Assembly: GCA_003096235.1 (NCBI GenBank)
Contig: PIXT01000090.1
Span: 1 to 22,053 of the forward strand
Source: Candidatus Bathyarchaeum sp.
Lineage (GTDB): Archaea > Thermoproteota > Bathyarchaeia > Bathyarchaeales > Bathyarchaeaceae
Direction of reading: 5' to 3'
Length of the DNA: 22,053 nucleotides
Below are positions 1-7,931 of the stretch, piece after piece (position 1 is the stretch's first letter; each line of letters starts with the position of its first letter). The notes under the pieces were generated by a model, which ran no database searches, was not told the origin of the DNA, and saw only the letters and a program-made list of their open reading frames with translations. Both the position numbers and the translations under genes were made by a program.

Positions 1-396
1 AATGTCGGCTTTGATTGTATCTGCCACCTCTTTTGCTTGTTGGTAGTTTGCTTTTGTTCTCTGTGTCACATCTAGGTATGCTTCATCTATGCTGACTTGC
101 TCAAAGTGGTCTGCGTAGCCTCTGAGAATCTCCATTATGCTGTCCGAAATTTGCTTGTAGAACTCCTTGTCTACAGGCAAAAAAACCGAGTCTACATCTT
201 TGAGTTTGCTTTTGGCTAAAGATATTGGGATTCCAGATTTTACGCCATACTTTCGGGCTACATAGTTTGCTGTGCTTACAGCTCCGCTGTCTTCGGTGCG
301 ACCAGAATAAACACAGACAACCACAGGCTTGCCCTTTATTGCAGGGTTTCGTCTCTCCTCACATTGAGCAAAGAAATAATCCAAGTCAACTAACAT
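1..396 (-). CDS. dinB: DNA polymerase IV (Y family, Dpo4/DinB-like), N-terminal part
   Basis: Read from the minus strand; the C-terminal part is cut off by the left edge. The protein begins MLVDLDYFFAQCEE, matching the first catalytic motif of Y-family polymerases (metal-binding Asp in VDLDYF). It continues with the conserved SGRTEDSGAVSTANYVARK finger segment and the second catalytic motif SIDEAYLDV, which holds the Asp-Glu metal ligands. Translesion DNA synthesis is the known role of the family. The residue at the steric-gate position (second aromatic of DYFF) is Phe, where Sulfolobus Dpo4 has Tyr. The ATG at 396 is used here, but an in-frame TTG at 414 would add LQARIV, which resembles the usual family N-terminus (IVLFVDFDYF) and may be the true start. 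About 130 of the usual 350 residues are present. It is divergent from the flavodoxin gene. Confidence 0.93.
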   Translation of the reverse strand, partial: MLVDLDYFFAQCEERRNPAIKGKPVVVCVYSGRTEDSGAVSTANYVARKYGVKSGIPISLAKSKLKDVDSVFLPVDKEFYKQISDSIMEILRGYADHFEQVSIDEAYLDVTQRTKANYQQAKEVADTIKADI

Positions 397-570
397 TACG
401 ATTCTGGCTTGCAAGATAAAGCAGCCCCAAACATCTCAAGCAACAGGTTTTCACATCTAAACTTTGATTGTTGTTGCTTAATAAAATGCCCCACAACCAA
501 GCATGTGCGGATTCATGTTTTGTTGTTTAGCAAGGTTGGTGCGGTTTACACTTAATTTTCAAGGAGAACA

Positions 571-578
571 GGTTATAT
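571..578 (+). promoter_or_regulatory. TATA box for the flavodoxin-like gene
   Basis: The A+T-rich element GGTTATAT is centred about 27 bp before the ATG at 603, so transcription would begin at or next to the start codon (leaderless mRNA). A second GGTTATAT follows at 583-590, but it lies too close to the ATG for the archaeal TATA spacing. Confidence 0.45.
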
Positions 579-602
579 TGCTGGTTATATCTACTTACAA
601 TC

Positions 603-1004
603 ATGAAAGCTTGTGTTCTATATTTTTCACAAACAGGAAATACTAAAAAATTTGCCAAAACCATAGCCGACTCCTTGAAGACTCAATCAGTTTATGACAT
701 AGCCACCACAGAACCGTCAGTTGTTGACGACTACGATGTGATAATTCTTGGAACTCCAGTTCACGCTTTTAATCCTTCAAAAGAATCTGTAGCATTCGTG
801 AAAACTCTGTCTACCTGCGAGGACAAACAGGCAATCCTGTTTTGTACCTACCGCCTATGGAAAGGCAGTGTCTTTGGCAAACTAAAAAAAGAACTGAAAA
901 AGAAAGGCTACCGCACTGTTCTATGTGTTTCGGCAAAAGGCAAAGAATTCGTTGACGAAACATTCTCAGATCAAGTATGCAAAATAAAAGGGGCACTCAA
1001 ATAG
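603..1004 (+). CDS. Flavodoxin-like protein
   Basis: The 133-residue product starts MKACVLYFSQTGNTKKFAKTI. The SQTGNT loop (residues 9-14) is the FMN phosphate-binding motif of flavodoxins. It is followed by DDYDVIILGTPVHAF, where the second FMN-contacting loop is expected, and an alternating strand/helix pattern typical of the fold. The length is close to that of short-chain flavodoxins. Such proteins carry electrons or act as FMN-dependent reductases in the cytoplasm; the specific partner cannot be told from sequence. A TATA box 27 bp upstream and no Shine-Dalgarno sequence suggest a leaderless message. It is convergent with LonB, 25 bp away. Confidence 0.85.
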   Translation: MKACVLYFSQTGNTKKFAKTIADSLKTQSVYDIATTEPSVVDDYDVIILGTPVHAFNPSKESVAFVKTLSTCEDKQAILFCTYRLWKGSVFGKLKKELKKKGYRTVLCVSAKGKEFVDETFSDQVCKIKGALK

Positions 1005-1029
1005 ACTGCCCAGATGCCAAGCGACAAAG

Positions 1030-3228
1030 CTATTTGTTGTTTGAAGTTTTTTCTGGCTGAATCAAGGATTCCCGCAAGTAATCCTCCAAAGTCTCGCCTG
1101 GGATTACCTCAATGCTGTAGTCACTTGGATCAATCGAATGCTTATAGTTCTTTGCTGGAACAATTACCTTTTTGAAGCCCCACATCTCCGCGGCTTTAAT
1201 CTTCTCATGTAACCCGCCAACAGCTGTAACTGGAATTACATCATTCACGCTGACATTGATTTCTCCGGTCACAGCAACATCTTGCCTGACAGGTTTTCCC
1301 TCCAACAGCGAACATAGCAGAATTGTCATGGTGACGCCTGCGCTTGGTCCATCTACTCTGTATGCTTGAGCAAAGTCGATGTGAGTAAAGAATTCTTGGG
1401 CAATATCAACACCATACTTTTGCAAGATAACGCTTCTTACTTTAGCTACGCTGTCCGCAATGAATTGCTCTTGTCCTTCTTTTGCTATTCCAGTAACTTT
1501 GTAGTATCCACGTAGTGACTTGTCGAACTTTTTGTCACGTTTTTCTAGGAAGCCTTTAACCGAGAGGACATTGCCAGTCATCTCTCCGCTATAAGCGTCT
1601 TTTACTACGGCAACCCCATAGATTTGTCCCAGTTTCGCTCCTTCGGGGCTAATCTCCAAAAGCTCTCCTCTTTCGCTCATCTGATGCTCAAGAATCTGCT
1701 TCTGGATTGTCTTGCAGTGCTTCTCGATGGCTTCTTTAACGTGCCGCTTTTCAACACGTTCAACCCCCTCATTCATCGCCAATGTTGCGGCAGTCTTCAC
1801 CAACGAAATCATGGGACGAAACTTTGTGCTTAGTGCATTCTTCTTGTTGCTTCTTCTTCGTCCTTCATCAACTATTTCTTCACATGCACTTCTACTGAAC
1901 GGAAGTAATCTGAACCGCGAAACCTCTTGGGCAACAAACTGGACGTATTTACGGCGGTTTTCAACACTGTTGTTCATGTCATTGTTCATTCGCACTACTT
2001 TGCCGTAACCGTATATCCTGTCCATAAGTGCAGGATGAACTTGTCCAATGCTGTCAAAGTTTCCTGCGCCAACCAAGAAACACATGCATGGCACAGGCTC
2101 TGTAGCAACAGCCATGGCTGCTGTTCCTCCTGCTCCGCTCAAACGGCTTCGCATAGTTATTGGCAGCTGACCGTCTTCTAGAACAGTCAGTAAGGTGATT
2201 GCCTCGTCTGGTGCCATGTTCTTGATTTCATCAATGTATAAGATTCCAAGGTGCGCTCGGTGGACATCTCCAGCGCTTACTCTTTGATGCTCTGGAGTGC
2301 CAAGTCCACCAGTCTGCAAAGGATCCCACGCAATGCTTCCAAACAGTTGTGCGGAACCATGTCCTGTTGCGTCGATGAATGGGGCAACCTTCTTGGAGTT
2401 ATCAACTACAAGTTTTGGTACCTTTGTTGCTTTTGCTCCTCCCACTCCTTTGGCTGCTCCGAGAACTCCGAAGCGTCCTAGAACAGTTACTAGGATCAGG
2501 AACATGAGCATCATTCCAGCGGGAAGAAACGTTATGCTTCCAATTGATATGAAATTGTCTAACATGTATTTGCCGAAGTCGCCGTTGTTTGCTACCTGAA
2601 GCGTCTCTCCAAAGGCGTTCAAGGCGTTTATGTCCCAAGCAACTTTTTCTTGCCACAGATAATAAAAGCCTGCAAACATGAAGATAGACGCCACAACTAT
2701 CATCAAGTAAATGATAGCCTTGACTCCAAGCCTCTGCAAAAACAGTTTCTTTTCTTCTTTGAGTTTTTGTTTGAGCAGAATCTTTTTTCCTTCTCCAGCC
2801 GTGTTGCAAGAGATTTTCGGTTCACTGGGGATTACTTCGTTTTGCCAGCAGACTGCGTCTTGAAGCTGAATTTCCTTTTTCTTGTAGATGTCTGTTAGTT
2901 GGACGGAAAGTGCTCTTCCGATCAGAGATTTGCCTGTTCCGGGGTCTCCTAGCAAAAGTAGGTATGGTCCGGGGGGAGCAGTTTTGGTGATTTGTGGCTT
3001 TTCTTTGTCTGGATCTTTCCATGCTTCGTACCAGTTCTCTTCTTTGAGGTTCTTGAGTTTGTGAACCCATTCTTCTAAGCAGAGGTAGCACTCGTTTAGT
3101 GCGCGTTCTTGTCCTATTACCCATTCTAGAAGGTTGTTGGAAACTGGGAAGTCTTCAGTTGATTCAAAATTTTTCCAGTTCCATTTCTTGCCACGGATAA
3201 CTTCTTCGTCTTCTCCGAAATAATCCAA
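1030..3228 (-). CDS. lonB: Archaeal ATP-dependent protease LonB (membrane-anchored)
   Basis: The 732-residue protein has an AAA+ module with Walker A GDPGTGKS (residues 94-101), Walker B LGILYIDEI (327-335), a sensor Asn in GAGNFDS and the arginine motif HPALMDR. Two hydrophobic segments (about 171-192 and 225-258) are inserted between Walker A and B, the hallmark of archaeal LonB, and tether it to the inner face of the membrane. The C-terminal S16 protease domain has the catalytic Ser629 in DGPSAG and Lys676 in GGLHEKIKAA. Its known role is ATP-driven breakdown of misfolded and regulatory proteins. The start is TTG at 3228 with a GAGGGG Shine-Dalgarno sequence 5 bp upstream. Compared from memory with E. 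coli Lon, the segment between TGEI and the catalytic Lys is about four residues longer. Confidence 0.95.
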   Translation of the reverse strand: MDYFGEDEEVIRGKKWNWKNFESTEDFPVSNNLLEWVIGQERALNECYLCLEEWVHKLKNLKEENWYEAWKDPDKEKPQITKTAPPGPYLLLLGDPGTGKSLIGRALSVQLTDIYKKKEIQLQDAVCWQNEVIPSEPKISCNTAGEGKKILLKQKLKEEKKLFLQRLGVKAIIYLMIVVASIFMFAGFYYLWQEKVAWDINALNAFGETLQVANNGDFGKYMLDNFISIGSITFLPAGMMLMFLILVTVLGRFGVLGAAKGVGGAKATKVPKLVVDNSKKVAPFIDATGHGSAQLFGSIAWDPLQTGGLGTPEHQRVSAGDVHRAHLGILYIDEIKNMAPDEAITLLTVLEDGQLPITMRSRLSGAGGTAAMAVATEPVPCMCFLVGAGNFDSIGQVHPALMDRIYGYGKVVRMNNDMNNSVENRRKYVQFVAQEVSRFRLLPFSRSACEEIVDEGRRRSNKKNALSTKFRPMISLVKTAATLAMNEGVERVEKRHVKEAIEKHCKTIQKQILEHQMSERGELLEISPEGAKLGQIYGVAVVKDAYSGEMTGNVLSVKGFLEKRDKKFDKSLRGYYKVTGIAKEGQEQFIADSVAKVRSVILQKYGVDIAQEFFTHIDFAQAYRVDGPSAGVTMTILLCSLLEGKPVRQDVAVTGEINVSVNDVIPVTAVGGLHEKIKAAEMWGFKKVIVPAKNYKHSIDPSDYSIEVIPGETLEDYLRESLIQPEKTSNNK

Positions 3229-3542
3229 ATTCTCCCCTCAATCCCTTTTTTTGGCTAGTCATTTTGTAGGGGCTGCACAGGCTTTTTTTGAGAGCTTATG
3301 CTGTCCTGAAACAGAGAAAATAACATTAGTGAAGATAAAGCCATATTGCGAAAACGAATATATTACGGAAATGGAGTATGTGACAAAGTTTTTTTGAATA
3401 TTTTGAATAATGTAAAGACGTTTTTGTGATTTCTCGATTTAGTATATTTCATCTTTTCTGGGCTTCTAACGTTTTGGATTGAAGTTGCTCAAGAAGATTT
3501 TATTAGTGAGTAGCTTTGGAAATGTTAATCACAAACTAATGG
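3229..3542. other. Intergenic region between divergent lonB and proC
   Basis: The 314-bp A+T-rich region should hold both promoters. The best TATA candidate for proC is TTTATTA at 3498-3504, about 42 bp before the ATG. No open frame of coding character and no clear hairpin was seen. A 16-mer at 3454-3469 recurs with one mismatch at 6810-6825. Confidence 0.5.
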
Positions 3543-4355
3543 ATGGAAAACGGAATGAAGGACAGTATTGCGGTTATTGGTGCAGGCGTAATCGGCGGAT
3601 CGGTAGTTAAAAGTCTTTTAAAGAGCAAATATGAAGGCAAAATTACAGTTGCTGAAATACAACAAGAAAAAGCGAATGAAATAGAACAGCTTGGCGTAGC
3701 TGTAACCCGCGATAACAGGGAAGCTGCAAGAGAGGCTGATGTTGTTTTCTTGTGTGTGAAGCCGAATGTTTTGAAGACTGTTCTAAAGGAGATAAGCAGA
3801 GAGGTTGAAGGGAAACTTGTGGTTTCCACGGCTGCCGCGGTCAGTGTTAATTTCTGTAAAAGGGTGGTGCCTAAAGCCCGTTTTGTGAGGATTATGCCAA
3901 ACGTTGCTATTTTGGTGCAAGAGTCTTTTACTGCATACTGCTGTGATGATGATGTAACCATGCAGGACAAGATGAAGGTTAAGCAGGTTCTTGATGCGAT
4001 GGGACGGTCAATGGAGATTAATGAGTGTTACATGGATGCGGTTACTGCTGTTAGTGGAAGCGGTCCAGGATATCTTTCTATTATAATTGAGGCTCTGGCG
4101 TATGGGGGCTTGAAGGTTGGTTTGCCCAGAAACTTGGCGTTGACTTGTGCGGCTCAGGCTGTTCTTGGAACCGCAAAGCTTGTGTTGGAGACGGGTCAGT
4201 CTCCTGCTCAGATACGGGATAATGTTACGACTCCGGGCGGAACAACAATTGAAGCCATTTATGAGGTTGAATGTAGCGAGATTAGGCAAGCTTTGATGCG
4301 GGCTGTTGAGGCTGCAACTAAAAAGAGCGAGAAGATTCGAAAACAGTGGGAATAA
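3543..4355 (+). CDS. proC: Pyrroline-5-carboxylate reductase
   Basis: The 270-residue enzyme catalyses the last step of proline synthesis, NAD(P)H-dependent reduction of 1-pyrroline-5-carboxylate. It has an N-terminal Rossmann motif VIGAGVIGGS (residues 11-20), the MPN motif (118-120), SGSGPGY (171-177) and the C-terminal P5CR signature around 222-240 (RDNVTTPGGTT). Length and motif order are typical. The ATG at 3543 gives MENGMKDSIAVIG; an in-frame ATG four codons later (3555) would also suit the family. No other proline genes are seen nearby; the next gene is purE, 52 bp downstream with its own TATA box. Confidence 0.95.
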   Translation: MENGMKDSIAVIGAGVIGGSVVKSLLKSKYEGKITVAEIQQEKANEIEQLGVAVTRDNREAAREADVVFLCVKPNVLKTVLKEISREVEGKLVVSTAAAVSVNFCKRVVPKARFVRIMPNVAILVQESFTAYCCDDDVTMQDKMKVKQVLDAMGRSMEINECYMDAVTAVSGSGPGYLSIIIEALAYGGLKVGLPRNLALTCAAQAVLGTAKLVLETGQSPAQIRDNVTTPGGTTIEAIYEVECSEIRQALMRAVEAATKKSEKIRKQWE

Positions 4356-4374
4356 CAGGTTAGGTTGACCAAAA

Positions 4375-4383
4375 CGTATATCC
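4375..4383 (+). promoter_or_regulatory. TATA box for purE
   Basis: CGTATATCC is centred about 29 bp before the ATG at 4408, implying a leader of only about 3 nt. The same CGTATAT core precedes the surface-protein gene at 5012 and the hairpin element at 8764. Confidence 0.5.
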
Positions 4384-4407
4384 AATAATTTAACGCAGGT
4401 TATAGGT

Positions 4408-4932
4408 ATGCCAGAAGAGAAGATTGTTGTGTTTATGGGGTCTCCAAGAGACCTGCCTTTTGCTTCCAAAATCAAGGCTTTTCTGAAAAAGGAAAAGTTT
4501 TCAGTCAACTGCGTTTACAATGTTGCTTCTGCACATAGGACTCCAGAAAAACTGCTCAACGACTTGAAAGAAAATGAAACGAGCAGTGATAACATCGTGT
4601 ATGTTACGGTTGCTGGTTTGTCAGATGCTCTTTCAGGAGTTGTTGCAGGATACACCCGTTATCCGGTTATTGCTTGTCCTCCAGACTCTGACAAGCATGG
4701 AGGCGACAAAGTGTTTTCTTCTACTGCGATGCCACGGGGGATACCTGTTGGATATGTTGTTAAACCTGAAAACGCTGCCCTGTTTGCGGTCAGAATTTTT
4801 GCATTAACCAACCCTAAACTAAAAGAGCAGTTGGACTCGTTTAAGCAGAAGATGGCAAAAGCAGTCTACGATGGAGCAGAAGAAGTGGAAAAGGTCACCC
4901 AGAAAAAAGACGTGAACAGGTTAGCAGTTTAA
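4408..4932 (+). CDS. purE: Phosphoribosylaminoimidazole carboxylase, PurE family
   Basis: The 174-residue protein of purine synthesis makes carboxyaminoimidazole ribonucleotide. Motifs: the phosphate-binding loop MGSPRDLPFA (10-19), the SAHRTP loop (41-46), then AGLSDALSGVVAGYT and the conserved VIACPP (87-92). Class I bacterial enzymes usually read AGGAAHLPG in the third loop; the version here is closer to the class II (AIR carboxylase, CO2-using) form. No purK, which class I enzymes require, is in this window. That class assignment is inference. Start ATG at 4408, near-leaderless from the TATA box at 4375. Confidence 0.9.
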   Translation: MPEEKIVVFMGSPRDLPFASKIKAFLKKEKFSVNCVYNVASAHRTPEKLLNDLKENETSSDNIVYVTVAGLSDALSGVVAGYTRYPVIACPPDSDKHGGDKVFSSTAMPRGIPVGYVVKPENAALFAVRIFALTNPKLKEQLDSFKQKMAKAVYDGAEEVEKVTQKKDVNRLAV

Positions 4933-5011
4933 GAAAAACTCTGTTTTGGCAGGTATAAGCAAAAACTTACCCGCATGTTTGGTCAAGGTTTCTTGACAAA
5001 AACGCTTTTCC

Positions 5012-5020
5012 CGTATATCT
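5012..5020 (+). promoter_or_regulatory. TATA box for the NosD-like surface protein
   Basis: CGTATATCT is centred 28 bp before the ATG at 5044, so the message would start within a few bases of the start codon. The core is the same as at purE. Confidence 0.5.
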
Positions 5021-5043
5021 GAGCAGTAATATTTAGGTGTAAA

Positions 5044-6243
5044 ATGAGGGAAAAATCGGCAGTAGTTATGTTGTTGGTACTTTGTGTTGCTTTGTTTGCT
5101 TTTTCACAAATTGAAGAGGTTAAGGCTCAGGGCACCATTTACATTAGATCTGATGGAAGTGTTGAGGGAACAGATAAGATTCAACGAAATGGAAAAGTCT
5201 ACACTTTCACTGGCAACATTTTTGGTGAGATTAAAGTTCAGAGGAGCAACTTTGTGCTGGATGGGGCAGGTTTTACTCTTCAGGGAAATTGGACAGGTTT
5301 TAATCCAGACGGGTATGTCCTGTGTAAAGGAATAGATTTTTCTAATAACCGTGGGTCAGAGCCATCTCGCCATGAAATATCTAATGTAACAGTAAAGAAT
5401 CTGCGAATCATGAATTTCACTCGCGGAATAGAATGTGTAAACTCCAACAACCATTCGATAATTAGCTGTTACATACTAAACTGTGCCAGAAGCATCAACC
5501 AGCCAAGCAACGTTTTGATAACAAATAACACTCTTGAAAGTGGCATATTCATAGATTATACCCGAGCCGACAATGTCATCACCAAAAACAATATGATGAA
5601 TTATCCTTATTCAGCGGCATCCTTGGTAGGTGTTTTCTTAGCCGAACAGCCTACCGTGTATATGAATTACTGGAGCGACTACAATGGCACAGACGCAGAC
5701 GGAGACGGAATAGGAGATACACCATACACCATCAACGAAGATAATCAGGACAACTACCCGCTAATGGAACCAGTTATTGTTCCAGAATGTCCTTTTTTTC
5801 CAATTGAAGCACCATGGGCTGCAGGCGGATTTTTTCCAGAACCAGATTCGATTGATGTTTCTGTTGATGCCGTGGTATGTATTTCGTTTGGTAGACCGCC
5901 TTCAATAGTTGAGTTGAGTATATCTCCAGAAGTTGATGTTAAAGAAAGAACTATTGAGCACGTGGGACTAGCGGGTGCGCTTCACACATTCTATTTCTCT
6001 GAAGAGTTACAGCCATCCACTACATATACGGTAACAATGCTTTTTGGGTCTCCAAACAGCACAAGAACTTGGAAATTCACGACTACAAGCGAAACCCCAG
6101 AAACTCCTCCAGCAGATAAAGATGACCTATTCGACTTAACTCCATATTATGGGTGGCTAATCATAATCGTAGTCATATCTACTGTCTTAATCGGTTTGTA
6201 TTTTTCAAGAATTAGAGAAAACAGAAACAAAAAAGTTAGCTAG
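5044..6243 (+). CDS. Secreted, membrane-anchored beta-helix (NosD-like) protein with Ig-like domain
   Basis: The 399-residue protein has an N-terminal signal sequence (about 1-28: charged MREK, then a hydrophobic core ending at VKAQG). A beta-helix region follows with repeated short strands (NFVLDGAGFTLQGN, NVTVKNLRIMNFTRGIEC, HSIISCYILNCARS), as in NosD/right-handed parallel beta-helix proteins. Next is a segment NYWSDYNGTDADGDGIGDT, rich in Asp and plausibly calcium-binding. About residues 275-350 resemble a bacterial Ig-like (Big_5) domain. A C-terminal membrane helix (about 370-387) is followed by a basic tail. It should be displayed outside the cell. Proteins of this build are numerous in Bathyarchaeia and Methanosarcinales; the ligand is unknown. 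Confidence 0.85.
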   Translation: MREKSAVVMLLVLCVALFAFSQIEEVKAQGTIYIRSDGSVEGTDKIQRNGKVYTFTGNIFGEIKVQRSNFVLDGAGFTLQGNWTGFNPDGYVLCKGIDFSNNRGSEPSRHEISNVTVKNLRIMNFTRGIECVNSNNHSIISCYILNCARSINQPSNVLITNNTLESGIFIDYTRADNVITKNNMMNYPYSAASLVGVFLAEQPTVYMNYWSDYNGTDADGDGIGDTPYTINEDNQDNYPLMEPVIVPECPFFPIEAPWAAGGFFPEPDSIDVSVDAVVCISFGRPPSIVELSISPEVDVKERTIEHVGLAGALHTFYFSEELQPSTTYTVTMLFGSPNSTRTWKFTTTSETPETPPADKDDLFDLTPYYGWLIIIVVISTVLIGLYFSRIRENRNKKVS

Positions 6244-6479
6244 TTACTGAAGGCTATGATTGCAGTCGTTATTTTCGTTTCTCAAAACCTGTTAGCAGTA
6301 ACGTTTCGTTGCTTAATGCTTCAACTGCTTGTCTTTTTCCAAACGTTCATTCTTGGAATCTCAACAGTAGATTTAAAATAGGTTTACCTGAAGGTTTTTG
6401 CTGAAAAAAGGCTGTTTTCAACAATGTACCTCTATTAGTCGTCTAATATGATTGCTGGATTTTATGTAAGGTTTTTTGG

Positions 6480-6680
6480 TTATTCGCTTTTGGCGATAAA
6501 CAAAAAGAATCCTGCCACTGCGACTACTAAGCCGATGATTACGAAGATGCCTGAAAAGTGGCTGATGTCGCCTGCTGGGGGGTCAAGGGAGTAGAATGTG
6601 ACGATTGCTCCGATAATTATGAGTACCAACCCGACTATTTTTTCGGTGACTGTTAATCCTAGGGGCAACTCCATGCTCAT
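6480..6680 (-). CDS. Small membrane protein with two helices
   Basis: The 66-residue product has a short N-terminus, a helix at about 13-31 (KIVGLVLIIIGAIVTFYSL), a Pro/Gly/Asp loop (PPAGDISHFSG) and a second helix at about 44-62, ending AKSE. This is a two-helix hairpin. A GAGGATG Shine-Dalgarno-like sequence lies 6 bp before the ATG, which supports a real gene. Family unrecognised; similar short hairpin proteins are common in archaeal genomes. It stands alone, convergent with the surface-protein gene. Confidence 0.7.
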   Translation of the reverse strand: MSMELPLGLTVTEKIVGLVLIIIGAIVTFYSLDPPAGDISHFSGIFVIIGLVVAVAGFFLFIAKSE

Positions 6681-6959
6681 GTTAGCATCCTCAAGGTTTA
6701 ATGTTACAGTCCCAAGACTTATTTTAATTTATCTAAGTTTTTTACAGTTTTAAGATGAAACAAAAATTTTCTTATTTCTAGAAGCACAACAATGTATGGT
6801 TTATCAGCGTTTTCTGGGCGTCTAAGAACTATGATTTGATGAAATTTTTGTTTTAAACTTTGACATCAATCAAAGCTGTTTTGCTTTCTGAGTGGCGATG
6901 GTTATCAGGTCTAATTTTGTGAAATTCACTACAGGTTATCATTTCAGTTGTAGTGTTTT

Positions 6960-7469
6960 TCATTGTTTAACCAATTTACGTAATTCAACTGTTAGTTCGG
7001 AAGGAACCGATAAGAAAAGCAAAAACGGTTTAAAGCGGGAGTATCTAACGCTGCCAAAAACGTTTCTTTTTGAGATGTATCTGTTGAACCATTTCTTATT
7101 GAAGAAGCTGACATGTGTGGGATTTAAATTGAGTTTATCACCTAACCAAAAAGGGCACATGACAGTTACTTTGTTGTCAGATACTCTAACCATTTCATCG
7201 ATAACTTTGCAGGGGTCAGTAACATGTTCAATCACAAATCTGCTATGAACATGATCAAAAGCGTTTTTTCTAAAAGGTAAACAGTCAACAGCACACAAAA
7301 CAAAGTTTTTTATCTTTTTTGCATCAAAACTTTTCCCAGCTTGTACTCTATGTCCAACATCCTTGACAAATAAATCACAGTTCACGTCACCTTCTGGAAA
7401 AGAGCCACAACCAACATCCAAGACAGAAAACGCATCCGTGTCTGGACAAAGCTTCTCACCATCAACCAA
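6960..7469 (-). CDS. Class I SAM-dependent methyltransferase
   Basis: The 169-residue protein has motif I VLDVGCGSFPEGDVNCDL (SAM-binding Gly loop and following acidic residue), then AVDCLPFRKNAFDHVHSRFVIEHVTDP, which matches the post-I and motif IV regions of the Methyltransf_11 family. The substrate is not deducible. At 169 residues it is shorter than many relatives. The first codon is TTG at 7469; a stop lies six codons upstream, so there is little room for another start. It is the last gene of the four-gene operon, 50 bp after the JAMM gene. Confidence 0.8.
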   Translation of the reverse strand: MVDGEKLCPDTDAFSVLDVGCGSFPEGDVNCDLFVKDVGHRVQAGKSFDAKKIKNFVLCAVDCLPFRKNAFDHVHSRFVIEHVTDPCKVIDEMVRVSDNKVTVMCPFWLGDKLNLNPTHVSFFNKKWFNRYISKRNVFGSVRYSRFKPFLLFLSVPSELTVELRKLVKQ

Positions 7470-7519
7470 TGTAATCCCATCTCAGCAGGCTTTATGGGCA
7501 TTCTACTGGATAAAATTTT

Positions 7520-7900
7520 TCAAACGACCGTGTAGTTCAGCTGTTTTCCGTTACGGTCAAGTATCATTATGTTTTGTTCTGTTTGGTAAGGGTAAGCTGT
7601 AATGAGCATTATTTTGCCATAAAAGTTGTTCAGGTCTACAACCGAGGGACTAAGAACCCCCGAAGGATGTGAATGCGCAACTCCAATGACAGAGAAATCA
7701 ATCGGAAGCCTACTCAAGGGAAACCCAGAAAAGGTGCTTCCGTGAGTTGCCAACGGCGGAATCTGCACATCATTAACTACAAGTTTTTCTTTGTTTGCTT
7801 TGCCGTTCAAAAGAAGAATCGATTCTTTTGGATGACACATCTGGGCATAACTTAAAATGCTTTCCACAACAGACCGCTCAACAACAACTTCTTTACTCAA
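7520..7900 (-). CDS. JAMM/MPN+ domain metalloprotease (putative isopeptidase)
   Basis: The 126-residue stand-alone MPN domain has the full JAMM motif: Glu26 (PKESILLL), His76 and His78 in HSHPSG, then Ser86 and Asp89 (PSVVD), with the canonical seven residues between the second His and Ser. Zinc-binding ligands are all present, so it should be active. Family members cleave isopeptide bonds to ubiquitin or ubiquitin-like proteins; in Haloferax, JAMM1 removes SAMPs. A MoaD/SAMP-like protein ending in GG is encoded at 20218-20505, but a link is inference. TTG start at 7900 with a GGTGAGG Shine-Dalgarno sequence; 31 bp after the HExxH gene. Confidence 0.88.
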   Translation of the reverse strand: MSKEVVVERSVVESILSYAQMCHPKESILLLNGKANKEKLVVNDVQIPPLATHGSTFSGFPLSRLPIDFSVIGVAHSHPSGVLSPSVVDLNNFYGKIMLITAYPYQTEQNIMILDRNGKQLNYTVV

Positions 7901-7931
7901 ACCAGTCCCTCACCAATTAATCAGATAGCAG

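Noticed and set aside
225..419. 64-residue plus-strand frame
   Set aside because: Antisense to the Y-family polymerase gene whose catalytic motifs are intact.
2402..2809. 135-residue frame inside lonB
   Set aside because: It is on the same strand in another frame, Arg/Ser-rich, and fully inside a gene with strong motifs.
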